64,000 bases of DNA, from assembly GCF_050948175.1 (NCBI RefSeq), contig NW_027490444.1, forward strand, positions 62,001 through 126,000. Reading direction: 5' to 3'. The stretch comes from Xylocopa sonorina. Its lineage: Eukaryota > Arthropoda > Insecta > Hymenoptera > Apidae. Positions 38,601-53,100 of this stretch are shown in pieces (position 1 is the first letter of the stretch; each line of letters opens with the position of its first letter). A program made the position numbers and the translations under genes. The notes under the pieces were generated by a model that saw nothing but the letters and a program-made list of their open reading frames with translations, searched no databases and was not told the origin of the DNA.

Positions 38601-41600
38601 GTTATGTATTCCTCGTCTACACTTCAAATGAATGTGAATGCGACACTTCCTCGCTAGGAAATAGCGTTTGCAGATGTCTACGTATCGTAGCAATAGATTT
38701 CTAATGCTTCTTAAAACGCGATATCGCATCTCATTTCTATATTTCATGGTAAGATATAATATGATTTGCGAAGTGTTATGCATTCCTCGTCTACGATTCA
38801 AATGAATGTAAATGCGACACTTCCTTGCAAGGAAATAGCGTTTGCAGATGTCTACGTATCGTAGCAATAGGGTTCTTATGATTCTTAAAACGCGATATCG
38901 CATCTCATTTCTATGTTTCATGGTAAGATATAATATGATTTGCGAAGTGTCATGTATTCCTCGTCTACACTTCAAATGAATGTAAATGCGACACTTCCTT
39001 GCTAGGAAATAGCGTCTGCAGATGTATAGGTATCGTAGCAATAGAGTTCATATGATTCTTAAAACGCGATATCGCATCTCATTTCTATGTTTCATGGTAA
39101 GATATATTACGATTTGCGAAGTGTCATGTATTCCTCGTCTACACTTCAAATGAATGTAAATGCGACACTTCCTTGCTAGGAAATAGCGTCTGCAGATGTC
39201 TAGGTATCGTAGCAATAGAGTTCTAATGCTTCTTAAAACGCGATATCGCATCTCATTTCTATGTTTCATGGTAAGATGTAATATGATTTGCGAAGTGTTA
39301 TGTATTCCTCGCCTACACTTCAAATGAATGTAAATGCGACACTTCCTTGCAAGGAAGTAGCGATTGCAGATGTTTACGTATCGAAGCAATGGAGTTCAAA
39401 TGCTTCTTAAAACGAGATATTGCATCTCATATCTATGTTTCATGATGAGATATAATATACATTGCGAAGTGTTATGCATTCCTCGTCTACGATTCAAATG
39501 AATGTAAATGCGACACTTCCTTGCTAGGAAATAGCGTTTGCAGATGTTTACCTATCAAAGCAATAGAGTTCTAATGCTTCTTAAAACGCGATATCGCATC
39601 TCATTTCTATGTTTCATGGTAAGATATAATATGATTTGCGAAGTGTTATGTATTCCTTGTCTGCACTTCAAATGAATGTAAATGAGACACTTCCTTGCAA
39701 GGAAATAGCGTTTGCAGAGGTCTACGTATCGTAGCAATAGAGTTCTCATGATTCTTCAAACGCAATATCGCATCTCATTTCTATGTTTCATGGTAAGATA
39801 TAATATGATTTGCGAAGTGTTATGCATTCCTCGTCTACGATTCAAATGAATGTAAATGCGACACTTCCTTGCAAGGATATACTGTTTGCAGATGTCTACG
39901 TATCGTAGCAATAGAGTTCATATGATTCTTAAAACGCGATATCGCATCCCATTTCTATGTTTCATGGTAAGATATAACATGATTTGCGAAGTGTTATGTA
40001 TTCCTCGTCAACACTTCAAATGAATGTGAATGCGATACTTCCTCGCTAGGAAATAGCGTTTGCAGATGTCTACGTATCGTAGCAATAGCTTTCTAATGCT
40101 TCTTAAAACGCAATATCGCATCTCATTTCTACGTTTCATGATAAGATATAATATGATTTGCGATGTGTTATGTATTCCTCGTCTACACTTCAAATGAATG
40201 TGAATGCGACACTTCCTCGCTAGGAAATAGCGTTTGCAGATGACTACGTATCGTAGCAATAGATTTCTAATGCTTCTTAAAACGCGATATCGCATCTCAT
40301 TTCTATATTTCATGGTAAGATATAATATGATTTGCGAAGTGTCATGTATTCCTCGTCTACACTTCAAATGAATGTGAATGCGACACTTCCTCGCTAGGAA
40401 ATAGCGTTTGCAGATGTCTACGCATCGTAGCAATAGAGTTCATATGATTCTTAAAACGCGATATCGCATCTCATTCCTATGTATCATGGTAAGATATAAT
40501 ATGATTTGCGAAGTGTCATGTATTCCTCGTCTACACTTCAAATGAATGTAAATGCGACACTTCCTTGCTAGGAAATAGCGTCCGCAGATGTCTAGGTATC
40601 GTAGCAATAGAGTTCATATGATTCTTAAAACGCGATATCGCATCTCATTTCTATGTTTCATGGTAAGATATAATACGATTTGCGAAGTGTTATGTATTCC
40701 TCGTCTACACTTCAAATGAATGTAAATGCGACACTTCCCTGCTAGGAGATAGCGTCTGCAGATGTCTAGGTATCGTAGCAATAGGGTTCTAATGTTTCTT
40801 AAAACGCGATATCGCATCTCATTTCTATGTTTCATGGTAAGATGTAATATGATTTGCAAAGTGTTATGTATTCCTCGTCTACACTTCAAATGAATGTAAA
40901 TGCGACACTTCCTTGCTAGGAAATAGCGTCTGCAGATGTCTAGGTATCGTAGCAATAGAGTTCTAATGCTTCTTGAAACGCGATATCGCATCACATTTCT
41001 ATGTTTCATGGTAAGATGTAATGTGATTTGCGAAGTGTTATGTATTCCTCGTCTACACTTCAAATGAATGTAAATGCGACACCTCCTTTCAAGGAAGTAG
41101 CGATTGCAGATGTCTACGTATCGAAGCAATAGAGTTCAAATGCTTCTTATAACGAGATATTGCATCTCATATCTATGTTTCATGATATGATATAATATAC
41201 ATTGCGAAGTGTTATGCATTCCTCGTCTACGATTCAAATGAATGTAAATGCGACACTTCCTTGCAAGGAAATAGCGTTTGCAGATGTCTACGTATCGTAG
41301 CAATAGAGTTCATGTGATCCTTAAAACGCGATATCGCATCTCATTTCTATGTTTCATGGTAAGATATAATATGATTTGCGAAGTGTCATGTATTCCTCGT
41401 CTACACTTCAAATGAATGTAAATGCGACACTTCCTTGCAAGGAAGTAGCGATTGCAGATGTTTACGTATCGAAGCAATAGAGTTCAAATGCTTCTTAAAA
41501 CGAGATATTGCATCTCATATCTATGTTTCATGATAAGATATAATATACATTGCGAAGTTTTATGCATTCCTCGTCTACGATTCAAATGAATGTAAATGCG

Positions 41601-44600
41601 ACACTTCCTTGCAAGGAAATAGCGTTTGCAGATGTCTACGTATCGTAGCAATAGAGTTCTAATGCTTCTTATAACGCGATATCGCATCTCATTTCTATGT
41701 TTCATGGTAAGATGTAATATGATTTGCGAAGTGTTATGTATTCCTCCTCTACACTTCAAATGAATGTAAATGCGACACTTCCTTGCAAGGAAGTAGCGAT
41801 TGCAGATGTCTACGTATCGAAGCAATAGAGTTCTTATGATTCTTAAAACGCGATATCGCATCTCATTTCTATGTTTCATGGTAAGATATAATATGGTTTG
41901 CGAAGTGTCATGTATTTCTCGTCTACACTTCAAATGAATGTGAATGCGACACTTCCTCGCTAGGAAAGAGCGTTTGCAGATGTCTACGTATCGTAGCAAT
42001 AGAGTTCATATGATACTTAAAACGCGATATCGCATCTCATTTCTATGTTTCATGGTAAGATATAACATGATTTGCGAAGTGTTATGTATTCCTCGTCTAC
42101 ACTTCAAATGAATGTGAATGCGATACTTCCTCACTAGAAAATAGCGTTTGCAGATGTCTACGTATCGTAGCAATAGCTTTCTAATGCTCCTTAAAACGCG
42201 ATATCGCATCTCATTTCTATGTTTCATGGTAAGATATAATATGATTTGCGAAGTGTCATGTATTCCTCGTCTACACTTCAAATGAATGTAAATGCGACAC
42301 TTCCTTGCTAGGAAATAGCGTCTGCAGATGTATAGGTATCGTAGCAATAGAGTTCATATGATTGTTAAAACGCGATATCGCATCTCATTTCTATGTTTCA
42401 TGGTAAGATATAATACGATTTGCGAAGTGTCATGTATTCCTCGTCTACACTTCAAATGAATGTAAATGCGACACTTCCTTGCTAGGAAATAGCGCCTGCA
42501 GATGTCTAGGTATCGTAGCAATAGAGTTCTAATGCTTCTTAAAACGCGATATCGCATCTCATTTCTATGTTTCATGGTAAGATGTAATATGATTTGCGAA
42601 GTGTTATGTATTCCTCGTCTACACTTCAAATGAATGTAAATGCGACACTTCCTTGCCAGGAAATAGCGTTTGCAAATGTCTACGTATCGAAGCAATAGAG
42701 TTCTTATGATTCTTAAAACGCGATATCGCATCTCATTTCTATGTTTCATGGTAAGATATAATATGGTTTGCGAAGTGTCATGTATTCCTCGTCTACACTT
42801 CAATTGAATGTGAATGCGACACTTCCTCGCTAGGAAATAGCGTCTGCAGATGTCTACGTATCGTAGCAATAGATTTCATATGATTCTTAAAAGGCGATAT
42901 CGAATCTCATTTCTATGTTTCATGGTAAGATATAACATGATTTGCGAAGTGTTATGTATTCCTCGTCTACACTTCAAATGAATGTGAATGCGATACTTCC
43001 TCGCTAGGAAATAGCGTCTGCAGATGTCTACGTATCGTAGCAATAGCTTTCTAATGCTTCTTAAGACGCGATATCGCATCTCATTTCTACGTTTCATGGT
43101 AAGATATAATATGATTTGCGAAGTGTGATGTATTCCTCGTCAACACTTCAAATGAATGTAAATGCGACACTTCCTTGCTAGGAAATAGCGTCTGCAGATG
43201 TCTAGGTATCGTAGCAATAGAGTTCTAATGCTTCTTGAAACGCGATAACGCATCTCATTTCTATGTTTCATGGTAAGATGTAATATGATTTGCTAAGTGT
43301 TATGTATTCCTCGTCTACACTTCAAATGAATGTAAATGCGACACTTCCTTGCAAGGAAGTAGCGATTGCAGATGTTTACGTATCGAAGCAATGGAGTTCA
43401 AATGCTTCTTAAAACGAGATATTGCATCTCATATCTATGTTTCATGATGAGATATAATATACATTGCGAAGTGTTATGCATTCCTAGTCTACGATTCAAA
43501 TGAATGTAAATGCGACACTTCCTTGCTAGGAAATAGCGTTTGCAGATGTTTACCTATCAAAGCAATAGAGTTCTAATGCTTCTTAAAACGCAATATCGCA
43601 TCTCATTTCTACGTTTCATGATAAGATATAATATGATTTGCGATGTGTTATGTATTCCTCGTCTACACTTCAAATGAATGTGAATGCGACACTTCCTCGC
43701 TAGGAAATAGCGTTTGCAGATGTCTACGTATCGTAGCAATAGATTTATAATGCTTCTTAAAACGCGATATCGCATCCCATTTCTATATTTCATGGTAAGA
43801 TATAATATGATTTGCGAAGTGTTATGCATTCCTCGTCTACGATTCAAATGAATGTAAATGCGACACTTCCTTGCAAGGAAATAGCGTTTGCAGATGTCTA
43901 TGTATCGTAGCAATAGGGTTCTTATGATTCTTAAAACGCGATATCGCATCTCATTTCTATGTTTCATGGTAAGATGTAATATGATTTGCGAAGTGTTATG
44001 TATTCCTCGTCTACACTTCAAATGAATGTAAATGCGACACTTCCTTGCTAGGAAATAGCGTCTGCAGATGTCTAGGTATCGTAGCAATAGAGTTCTAATG
44101 CTTCTTGAAACGCGATATCGCATCTCATTTCTATGTTTCATGGTAAGATGTAATGTGATTTGCGAAGTGTTATGTATTCCTCGTCTACACTTCAAATGAA
44201 TGTAAATGCGACAATTCCTTTCAAGGAAGTAGCGATTGCAGATGTCTACGTATCGAAGCAATAGAGTTCAAATGCTTCTTAAAACGAGATATTGCATCTC
44301 ATATCTATGTTTCATGATAAGATATAATATACATTGCGAAGTGTCATGTATTCCTCGTTTACACTTCAAATGAATGTGAATGCGACACTTCCTCGCTAGG
44401 AAATAGCGTTTGCAGATGTCTACGTATCGTAGCAATAGAGTTCATATGATCCTTAAAACGCGATATCGCATCTCATTCCTATGTTTCATGGTAAGATATA
44501 ATATGATTTGCGAAGTGTCATGTATTCCTCGTCTACACTTCAAATGAATGTAAATGCGACACTTCCTTGCTAGGAAATAGCGTCTGCAGATGTCTAGGTA

Positions 44601-46100
44601 TCGTAGCAATAGAGTTCATGTGATTCTTAAAACGCGATATCGCATCTCATTTCTATGTTTCATGGTAAGATATAATACGATTTGCGAAGTGTCATGTATT
44701 CCTCGTCTACACTTCAAATGAATGTAAATGCGACACTTCCTTTCAAGGAAGTAGCGATTGCAGATGTCTACGTATCGAAGCAATAGAGTTCAAATGCTTC
44801 TTAAAACGAGATATTGCATCTCATATCTATGTTTCATGATAAGATATAATATACATTGCGAAGTGTTATGCATTCCTCGTCTACGATTCAAATGAATGTA
44901 AATGCGACACTTCCTTGCAAGGAAATAGCGTTTGCAGATGTCTACGTATCGTAGCATTAGAGTTCATGTGATTCTTAAAACGCGATATCGCATCTCATTT
45001 CTATGTTTCATGGTAAGATATAATATGATTTGCGAAGTGTCATGTATTCCTCGTCTACACTTCAAATGAATGTGAATGCGACACTTCCTCGCTAGGAAAT
45101 AGCGTTTGCAGATGTCTACGTATCGTAGCAATAGAGTTCATATGATCCTTAAAACGCGATATCGCATCTCATTCCTATGTTTCATGGTAAGATATAATAT
45201 GATTTGCGAAGTGTCATGTATTCCTCGTCTACACTTCAAATGAATGTAAATGCGACACTTCCTTGCTAGGAAATAGCGTCTGCAAATGTCTAGGTATCGT
45301 AGCAATAGAGTTCATGTGATTCTTAAAACGCGATATCGCATCTCATTTCTATGTTTCATGGTAAGATATAATACGATTTGCGAAGTGTCATGTATTCCTC
45401 GTCTACACTTAAAATGAATGTAAATGCGACACTTCCCTGCTAGGAAATAGCGTCTGCATATGTCTAGGTATCGTAGGAATAGAGTTCTAATGCTTCTTAA
45501 AACGCGATATCGCATCTCATTTCTATGTTTCATGGTAAGATGTAATATGGTTTGCGAAGTGTTATGTATTCCTCGTCTACACCTCAAATGAATGTAAATG
45601 CGACACTTCCTTGCTAGGAAATAGCGTCTGCAGATGTCTAGGTATCGTAGCAATAGTGTTCTAATGCTTCTTGAAACGCGATATCGCATCTCATTTCTAC
45701 GTTTCATGGTAAGATGTAATATGATTTGCGAAGTGTTATGTATTCATCGTCTACACTTCAAATGAATCTAAATGCGACACTTCCTTGCAAGGAAGTAGCG
45801 ATTGCAGATGTCTACGTATCGAAGCAATAGAGTTCAGATGCTTCTTAAAACGAGATATTGCATCTCATATCTGTGTTTCATGATAAGAAATAATATACAT
45901 TGCGAAGTGTCATGTATTCCTCGTCTACACTTCAAATGAATGTAAATGCGACACTTCCTTGCTAGGAAATAGCGTCTGCAGATGTCTAGGTATCGTAGCA
46001 ATAGTGTTCTAATGCTTCTTAAAACGCGATATCGCACTTCATTTCTATGTTTCATGGTAAGATATAATATGATTTGCGAAGTGTCATGTATTCCTCGTCT
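35641..46100 (+). repeat. Main satellite array, mosaic of duplicated B/C segments
   Basis: About 60 forward monomers. A tract starting near 36600 recurs at about 39040 (offset 2,436 = 14 x 174), with shared GATATATTACGATTTGCG and the rare CTTCAAACGCAATATCG (37321 and 39757). Tracts at 26.2 kb and 32.4 kb recur at 36.6 kb and 42.8 kb with the same offset of 10,441 bp (60 x 174 + 1). The extra base is the A inserted in CTTCCCATGC at about 35861-35870. No gene is supported. Confidence 0.93.
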
Positions 46101-49100
46101 ACACTTCAAATGAATGTAAATGCGACACTTCCTCGCTAGGAAATAGCGTTTGCAGATGTCTACGTATCGTAGCAATAGATTTCTAATGCTTCTTAAAAAG
46201 CGATATCGCATCTCATTTCTATAGTTCATGGTAAGATATAATATGATTTGCGAAGTGTCATGTATTCCTCGTCTACACTTCAAATGAATGTAAATGCAAC
46301 ACTTCCTTGCAAGGAAATAGCGTTTGCAGATGTTTACCTATCAAAGCAATAGAGTTCTAATGCTTCTTAAAACGCGATATCGCATCTCATTTCTATGTTT
46401 CATGGTAAGATATAATATGATTTGCGAAGTGTTATGTATTCCTTGTCTGCACTTCAAATGAATGTAAATGAGACACTTCCTTGCAAGGAAATAGCGTTTG
46501 CAGATGTCTGCGTATCGTAGCAATAGAGTTCATATGATTCTTAAAACGCGATATCGCATCTCAATTCTATGTTTCATGGTAAGATATAACATGATTTGCG
46601 AAGTGTTATGTATTCCTCGTCTACACTTCAAATGAATGTGAATGCGATACTTCCTCGCTTGGAAATAGCGTTTGCAGATGTCTACGTATCGTAGCAATAG
46701 CTTTCTAATGCTTCTTAAAACGCGATATCGCATCTCATTTCTATGTTTCATGGTAAGATATAATATGATTTGCGAAGTGTCATGTATTCCTCGTCTACAC
46801 TTCAAATGAATGTAAATGCGACACTTCCTTGCTAGGAAATAGCGTCTGCAAATGTCTAGGTATCGTAGCAATAGAGTTCATATGATTCTTAAAACGCGAT
46901 ATCGCATCTCATTTCTATGTTTCATGGTAAGATATAATACGATTTGCGAAGTGTCATGTATTCCTCGTCTACACTTCAAATGAATGTAAATGCGACACTT
47001 CCTTGCTAGGAAATAGCGTCTGCAGATGTCTAGGTATCGTAGCAATAGTGTTCTAATGCTTCTTAAAACGCGATATCGCACCTCATTACTATGTTTCATG
47101 GTAAGATATAATATGATTTGCGAAGTGTCATGTACTCCTCGTCTACACTTCAAATGAATGTAAATGCGACACTTCCTCGCTAGGAAATAGCGTTTGCAGA
47201 TGTCTACGTATCGTAGCAATAGATTTCTAATGCTTCTTAAAACGCGATATCGCATCTCATATCTATGTTTCATGATAAGATATAATATACATTGCGAAGT
47301 GTCATGTATTCCTCGTCTACACTTCAAATGAATGTAAATGCAACACTTCCTTGCAAGGAAATAGCGTTTGCAGATGTTCACCTATCAAAGCAATAGAGTT
47401 CTAATGCTTCTTAAAACGCGATATCGCATCTCATTTCTATGTTTCATGGTAAGATATAATATGATTTGCGAAGTGTCATGTATTCCTCGTCTACACTTCA
47501 AATGAATGTAAATGCGACACTTCCTTGAAAGGAAATAGCGATTGCAGATGTCTACGTATCGAAGCAATATAGTTCAAATGCTTCTTAAAACGAGATATTG
47601 CATCTCATATCTATGTTTCATGATAAGATATAATATACATTGCGAAGTGTTATGCATTCATCATCTACGATTCAAATGAATGTAAATGCGACACTTCCTT
47701 GCAAGGAAATAGCGTTTGCAGATGTCTACGTATCGTAGCAATAGAGTTCATATGATTCTTAAAACGCGATATCGCATCTAGTTTCTATGTTTCATGGTAA
47801 GATATAATATGATTTACGAAGTGTCATGTATTCCTCGTCAACACTTCAAATGAATGTAAATGCGACACTTCCTCGCTAGGAAATAGCGTTTGCAGATGTC
47901 TACGTATCGTAGCAATAGATTTCTAATGCTTCTTAAAAAGCGATATCGCATCTCATTTCTATAGTTCATGGTAAGATATAATATGATTTGCGAAGTGTCA
48001 TGTATTCCTCGTCTACACTTCAAATGAATGTAAATGCAACACTTCCTTGCAAGGAAATAGCGTTTGCAGATGTTTACCTATCAAAGCAATAGAGTTCTAA
48101 TGCTTCTTAAAACGCGATATCGCATCTCATTTCTATGTTTCATGGTAAGATATAATATGATTTGCGAAGTGTTATGTATTCCTTGTCTGCACTTCAAATG
48201 AATGTAAATGAGACACTTCCTTGCAAGGAAATAGCGTTTGCAGATGTCTGCGTATCGTAGCAATAGAGTTCATATGATTCTTAAAACGCGATATCGCATC
48301 TCAATTCTATGTTTCATGGTAAGATATAACATGATTTGCGAAGTGTTATGTATTCCTCGTCTACACTTCAAATGAATGTGAATGCTATACTTCCTCGCTT
48401 GGAAATAGCGTTTGCAGATGTCTACGTATCGTAGCAATAGCTTTCTAATGCTTCTTAAAACGCGATATCGCATCTCATTTCTATGTTTCATGGTAAGATA
48501 TAATATGATTTGCGAAGTGTCATGTATTCCTCGTCTACACTTCAAATGAATGTAAATGCGACACTTCCTTGCTAGGAAATAGCGTCTGCAAATGTCTAGG
48601 TATCGTAGCAATAGAGTTCATATGATTCTTAAAACGCGATATCGCATCTCATTTCTATGTTTCATGGTAAGATATAATACGATTTGCGAAGTGTCATGTA
48701 TTCCTCGTCTACACTTCAAATGAATGTAAATGCGACACTTCCTTGCTAGGAAATAGCGTCTGCAGATGTCTAGGTATCGTAGCAATAGTGTTCTAATGCT
48801 TCTTAAAACGCGATATCGCACCTCATTACTATGTTTCATGGTAAGATATAATATGATTTGCGAAGTGTCATGTACTCCTCGTCTACACTTCAAATGAATG
48901 TAAATGCGACACTTCCTCGCTAGGAAATAGCGTTTGCAGATGTCTACGTATCGTAGCAATAGATTTCTAATGCTTCTTAAAACGCGATATCGCATCTCAT
49001 TTCTATGTTTCATGGTAAGATATAATATGATTTGCGAAGTGTTATGTATTCCTTGTCTGCACGTCAAATGAATGTAAATGAGACACTTCCTTGCAAGGAA

Positions 49101-50194
49101 ATAGCGTTTGCAGATGTCTGCGTATCGTAGCAATAGAGTTCATATGATTCTTAAAACGCGATATCGCATCTCAATTCTATGTTTCATGGTAAGATATAAC
49201 ATGATTTGCGAAGTGTTATGTATTCCTCGTCTACACTTCAAATGAATGTGAATGCGATACTTCCTCGCTAGGAAATAGCGTCTGCAGATGTCTAGGTATC
49301 GTAGCAATAGTGTTCTAATGCTTCTTAAAACGAGATATCGCACCTCATTTCTATGTTTCATGGTAAGATATAATATGATTTGCGAAGTGTCATGTACTCC
49401 TCGTCTACACTTCAAATGAATGTAAATGCGACACTTCCTCGCTAGGAAATAGCGTTTGCAGATGTCTACGTATCGTAGCATTAGATTTCTAATGCTTCTT
49501 AAAACGCGATATCGCATCTCATTTCTATGTTTCATGGTAAGATATAATATGATTTGCGAAGTGTCATGTATTCCTCGTCTACACTTCAAATGAATGTAAA
49601 TGCAACACTTCCTTGCAAGGAAATAGCGTTTGCAGATGTTTACCTATCAAAGCAATAGAGTTCTAATGCTTCTTAAAACGCGATATCGCATCTCATTTCT
49701 ATGTTTCATGGTAAGATATAATATGATTTGCGAAGTGTCATGTACTCCTCGTCTACACTTCAAATGAATGTAAATGCGACACTTCCTCGCTAGGAAATAG
49801 CGTTTGCAGATGTCTACGTATCGTAGCAATAGATTTCTAATGCTTCTTAAAACGCGATATCGCATCTCATTTCTATGTTTCATGGTAAGATATAATATGA
49901 TTTGCGAAGTGTCATGTATTCCTCGTCTACACTTCAAATGAATGTAAATGCAACACTTCCTTGCAAGGAAATAGCGTTTGCAGATGTTTACCTATCAAAG
50001 CAATAGAGTTCTAATGCTTCTTAAAACGCGATATCGCATCTCATATCTATGTTTCATGATAAGATATAATATACATTGCGAAGTGTCATGTATTCCTCGT
50101 CTACACTTCAAATGAATGTAAATGCAACACTTCCTTGCAAGGAAATAGCGTTTGCAGATGTTCACCTATCAAAGCAATAGAGTTCTAATGCTTC
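46101..50194 (+). repeat. Main array with 1,160-bp segment repeated at 1,740-bp offset
   Basis: About 46101-47260 matches 47841-49000 with an offset of 1,740 bp (10 x 174) and very few differences (for example TGCGATAC at 46641 against TGCTATAC at 48381). The segment between them, about 47261-47840, matches 50045-50620 instead (offset 2,784 = 16 x 174), sharing CATTCATCATCTACG and CATCTAGTTTCT. The order of duplicated pieces is therefore shuffled. No gene is supported. Confidence 0.88.
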
Positions 50195-53100
50195 TTAAAA
50201 CGCGATATCGCATCTCATTTCTATGTTTCATGGTAAGATATAATATGATTTGCGAAGTGTCATGTATTCCTCGTCTACACTTCAAATGAATGTAAATGCG
50301 ACACTTCCTTGAAAGGAAATAGCGATTGCAGATGTCTACGTATCGAAGCAATATAGTTCAAATGCTTCTTAAAACGAGATATTGCATCTCATATCTATGT
50401 TTCATGATAAGATATAATATACATTGCGAAGTGTTATGCATTCATCATCTACGATTCAAATGAATGTAAATGCGACACTTCCTTGCAAGGAAATAGCGTT
50501 TGCAGATGTCTACGTATCGTAGCAATAGAGTTCATATGATTCTTAAAACGCGATATCGCATCTAGTTTCTATGTTTCATGGTAAGATATAATATGATTTA
50601 CGAAGTGTCATGTATTCCTCGTCTACACTTCAAATGAATGTGAATGCGACACTTCCTCGCTAGGAAATAGCATTTGCAGATGTCTACGTATCGTAGCAAT
50701 AGAGTTTAGATGATTCTTAAAACGCGATATCGCATCTCATTTCTATGTTTCATGGTAAGATATAACATGATTTGCGAAGTGTTATGTATTCCTCGTATAC
50801 ACTTCAAATGAATGTGAATGCGATACTTCCTCGCTTGGAAATAGCGTTTGCAGATGTCTACGTATCGTAGCAATAGCTTTCTAATGCTTCTTAAAACGCG
50901 ATATCGCATCTCATTTCTATGTTTCACGGTAAGATATAATATGATTTGCGAAGTGTCATGTATTCCTCGTCCACACTTCAAATGAATGTAAATGCGACAC
51001 TTCCTTGCTAGGAAATAGCGTCTGCAGATGTCTAGGTATCGTAGCAATAGAGTTCTAATGCTTCTTAAAACGCGATATCGCATCTCATTTCTATGTTTCA
51101 TGGTAAGATGTAATATGATTTGCGAAGTGTTATGTATTCCTCGTCTACACTTCAAATGAATGTAAATATGACACTTCCTTGCAAGGAAGTAGCGATTGCA
51201 GATGTCTACGTATCGAAGCAGTAGAGTTCAAATGCTTCTTAAAACGAAATATTGCATCTCATATCTATGTTTCATGATAAGATATAATATACATTGCGAA
51301 GTGTTATGCATTCCTCGTCTACGATTCAAATGAATGTAAATGCGACACTTCCTTGCAAGGAAATAGCGTTTGCAGATGTCTACGTATCGTAGCAATAGAG
51401 TTATTATGATTCTTAAAACGCGATATCGCATCTCATTTCTATGTTTCATGGTAAGATATAATACGATTTGCGAAGTGTCATGTATTCCTCGTCTACACTT
51501 CAAATGAATGTAAATGCGACACTTCCTCGCTAGGAAATAGCGTCTGCAAATGTCTAGGTATCGTAGCAATAGAGTTCATATGATTCTTAAAACGCGATAT
51601 CGCATCTCATTTCTATGTTTCATGGTAAGATATAATACGATTTGCGAAGTGTCATGTATTCCTCGTCTACACTTCAAATGAATGTAAATGCGACACTTCC
51701 TTGCTAGGAAATATCGTCTGCAAATGTCTAGGTATCGTAGCAATAGAGTTCATATGATTCTTAAAACGCGATATCGCATCTCATTTCTATGTTTCATGGT
51801 AAGATATAATACGATTTGCGAAGTGTCATGTATTCCTCGTCTACACTTCAAATGAATGTAAATGCGACACTTCCTTGCTAGGAAATAGCGTCTGCAGATG
51901 TCTAGGTATCGTAGCAATAGTGTTCTAATGCTTCTTAAAACGCGATATCGCACCTCATTTCTATGTTTCATGGTAAGATATAATATGATTTGCGAAGTGT
52001 CATGTACTCCTCGTCTACACTTCAAATGAATGTAAATGCGACACTTCCTCGCTAGGAAATAGCGTTTGCAGATGTCTACGTATCGTAGCAATAGATTTCT
52101 AATGCTTCTTAAAACGCGACATCGCATCTCATTTCTATGTTTCATGGTAAGATATAATATGATTTGCGAAGTGTCATGTATTCCTCGTCTACACTTCAAA
52201 TGAATGTAAATGCGACACTTCCTTGCAAAGAAATAGCGTTTGCAGATGTCTACGTATCGTAGCAATAGATATGTAATGCTTCTTAAAACGCGATATCGCA
52301 TCTCATATCTATGTTTCATGATAAGATATAATATACATTGCGAAGTGTCATGTATTCCTCGTCTACACTTCAAATGAATGTAAATGCAACACTTCCTTGC
52401 AAGGAAATAGCGTTTGCAGATGTTTACCTATCAAAGCAATAGAGTTCTAATGCTTCTTAAAACGCGATATCGCATCTCATTTCTATGTTTCATGGTAAGA
52501 TATAATATGATTTGCGAAGTGTTATGTATTCCTTGTCTGCACTTCAAATGAATGTAAATGAGACACTTCCTTGCAAGGAAATAGCGTTTGCAGATGTCTA
52601 CGTATCGTAGCAATAGAGTTCTAATGATTCTTAAAACGCGATATCGCATCTCATTTCTATGTTTCATGGTAAGATATAATATGATTTGCGAAGTGTTATG
52701 TATTCCTCGTCTACACATCAAATGAATGTAAATTCGACACTTCCTTGCTAGGAAATAGCGTCTGCAGATGTCTAGGTATCGTAGCGATAGAGTTCTTATG
52801 ATTCTTAAAACGCGATATCGCATCTCATTTCTATGTTTCATGGTAAGATATAATATGATTTGCGAAGTGTTATGTATTCCTCGTCTACACATCAAATGAA
52901 TGTAAATTCGACACTTCTTTGCTAGGAAATAGCGTCTGCAGATGTCTAGGTATCGTAGCGATAGAGTTCTAATGCTTCTTAAAACGAGATATTGCATCTC
53001 ATATCTATGTTTCATGATAAGATATAAAATACATTGCGAAGTGTTATGCATTCCTCGAGTACGATTCAAGTGAATGTAAATGCGACACTTCCTTGCAAGG

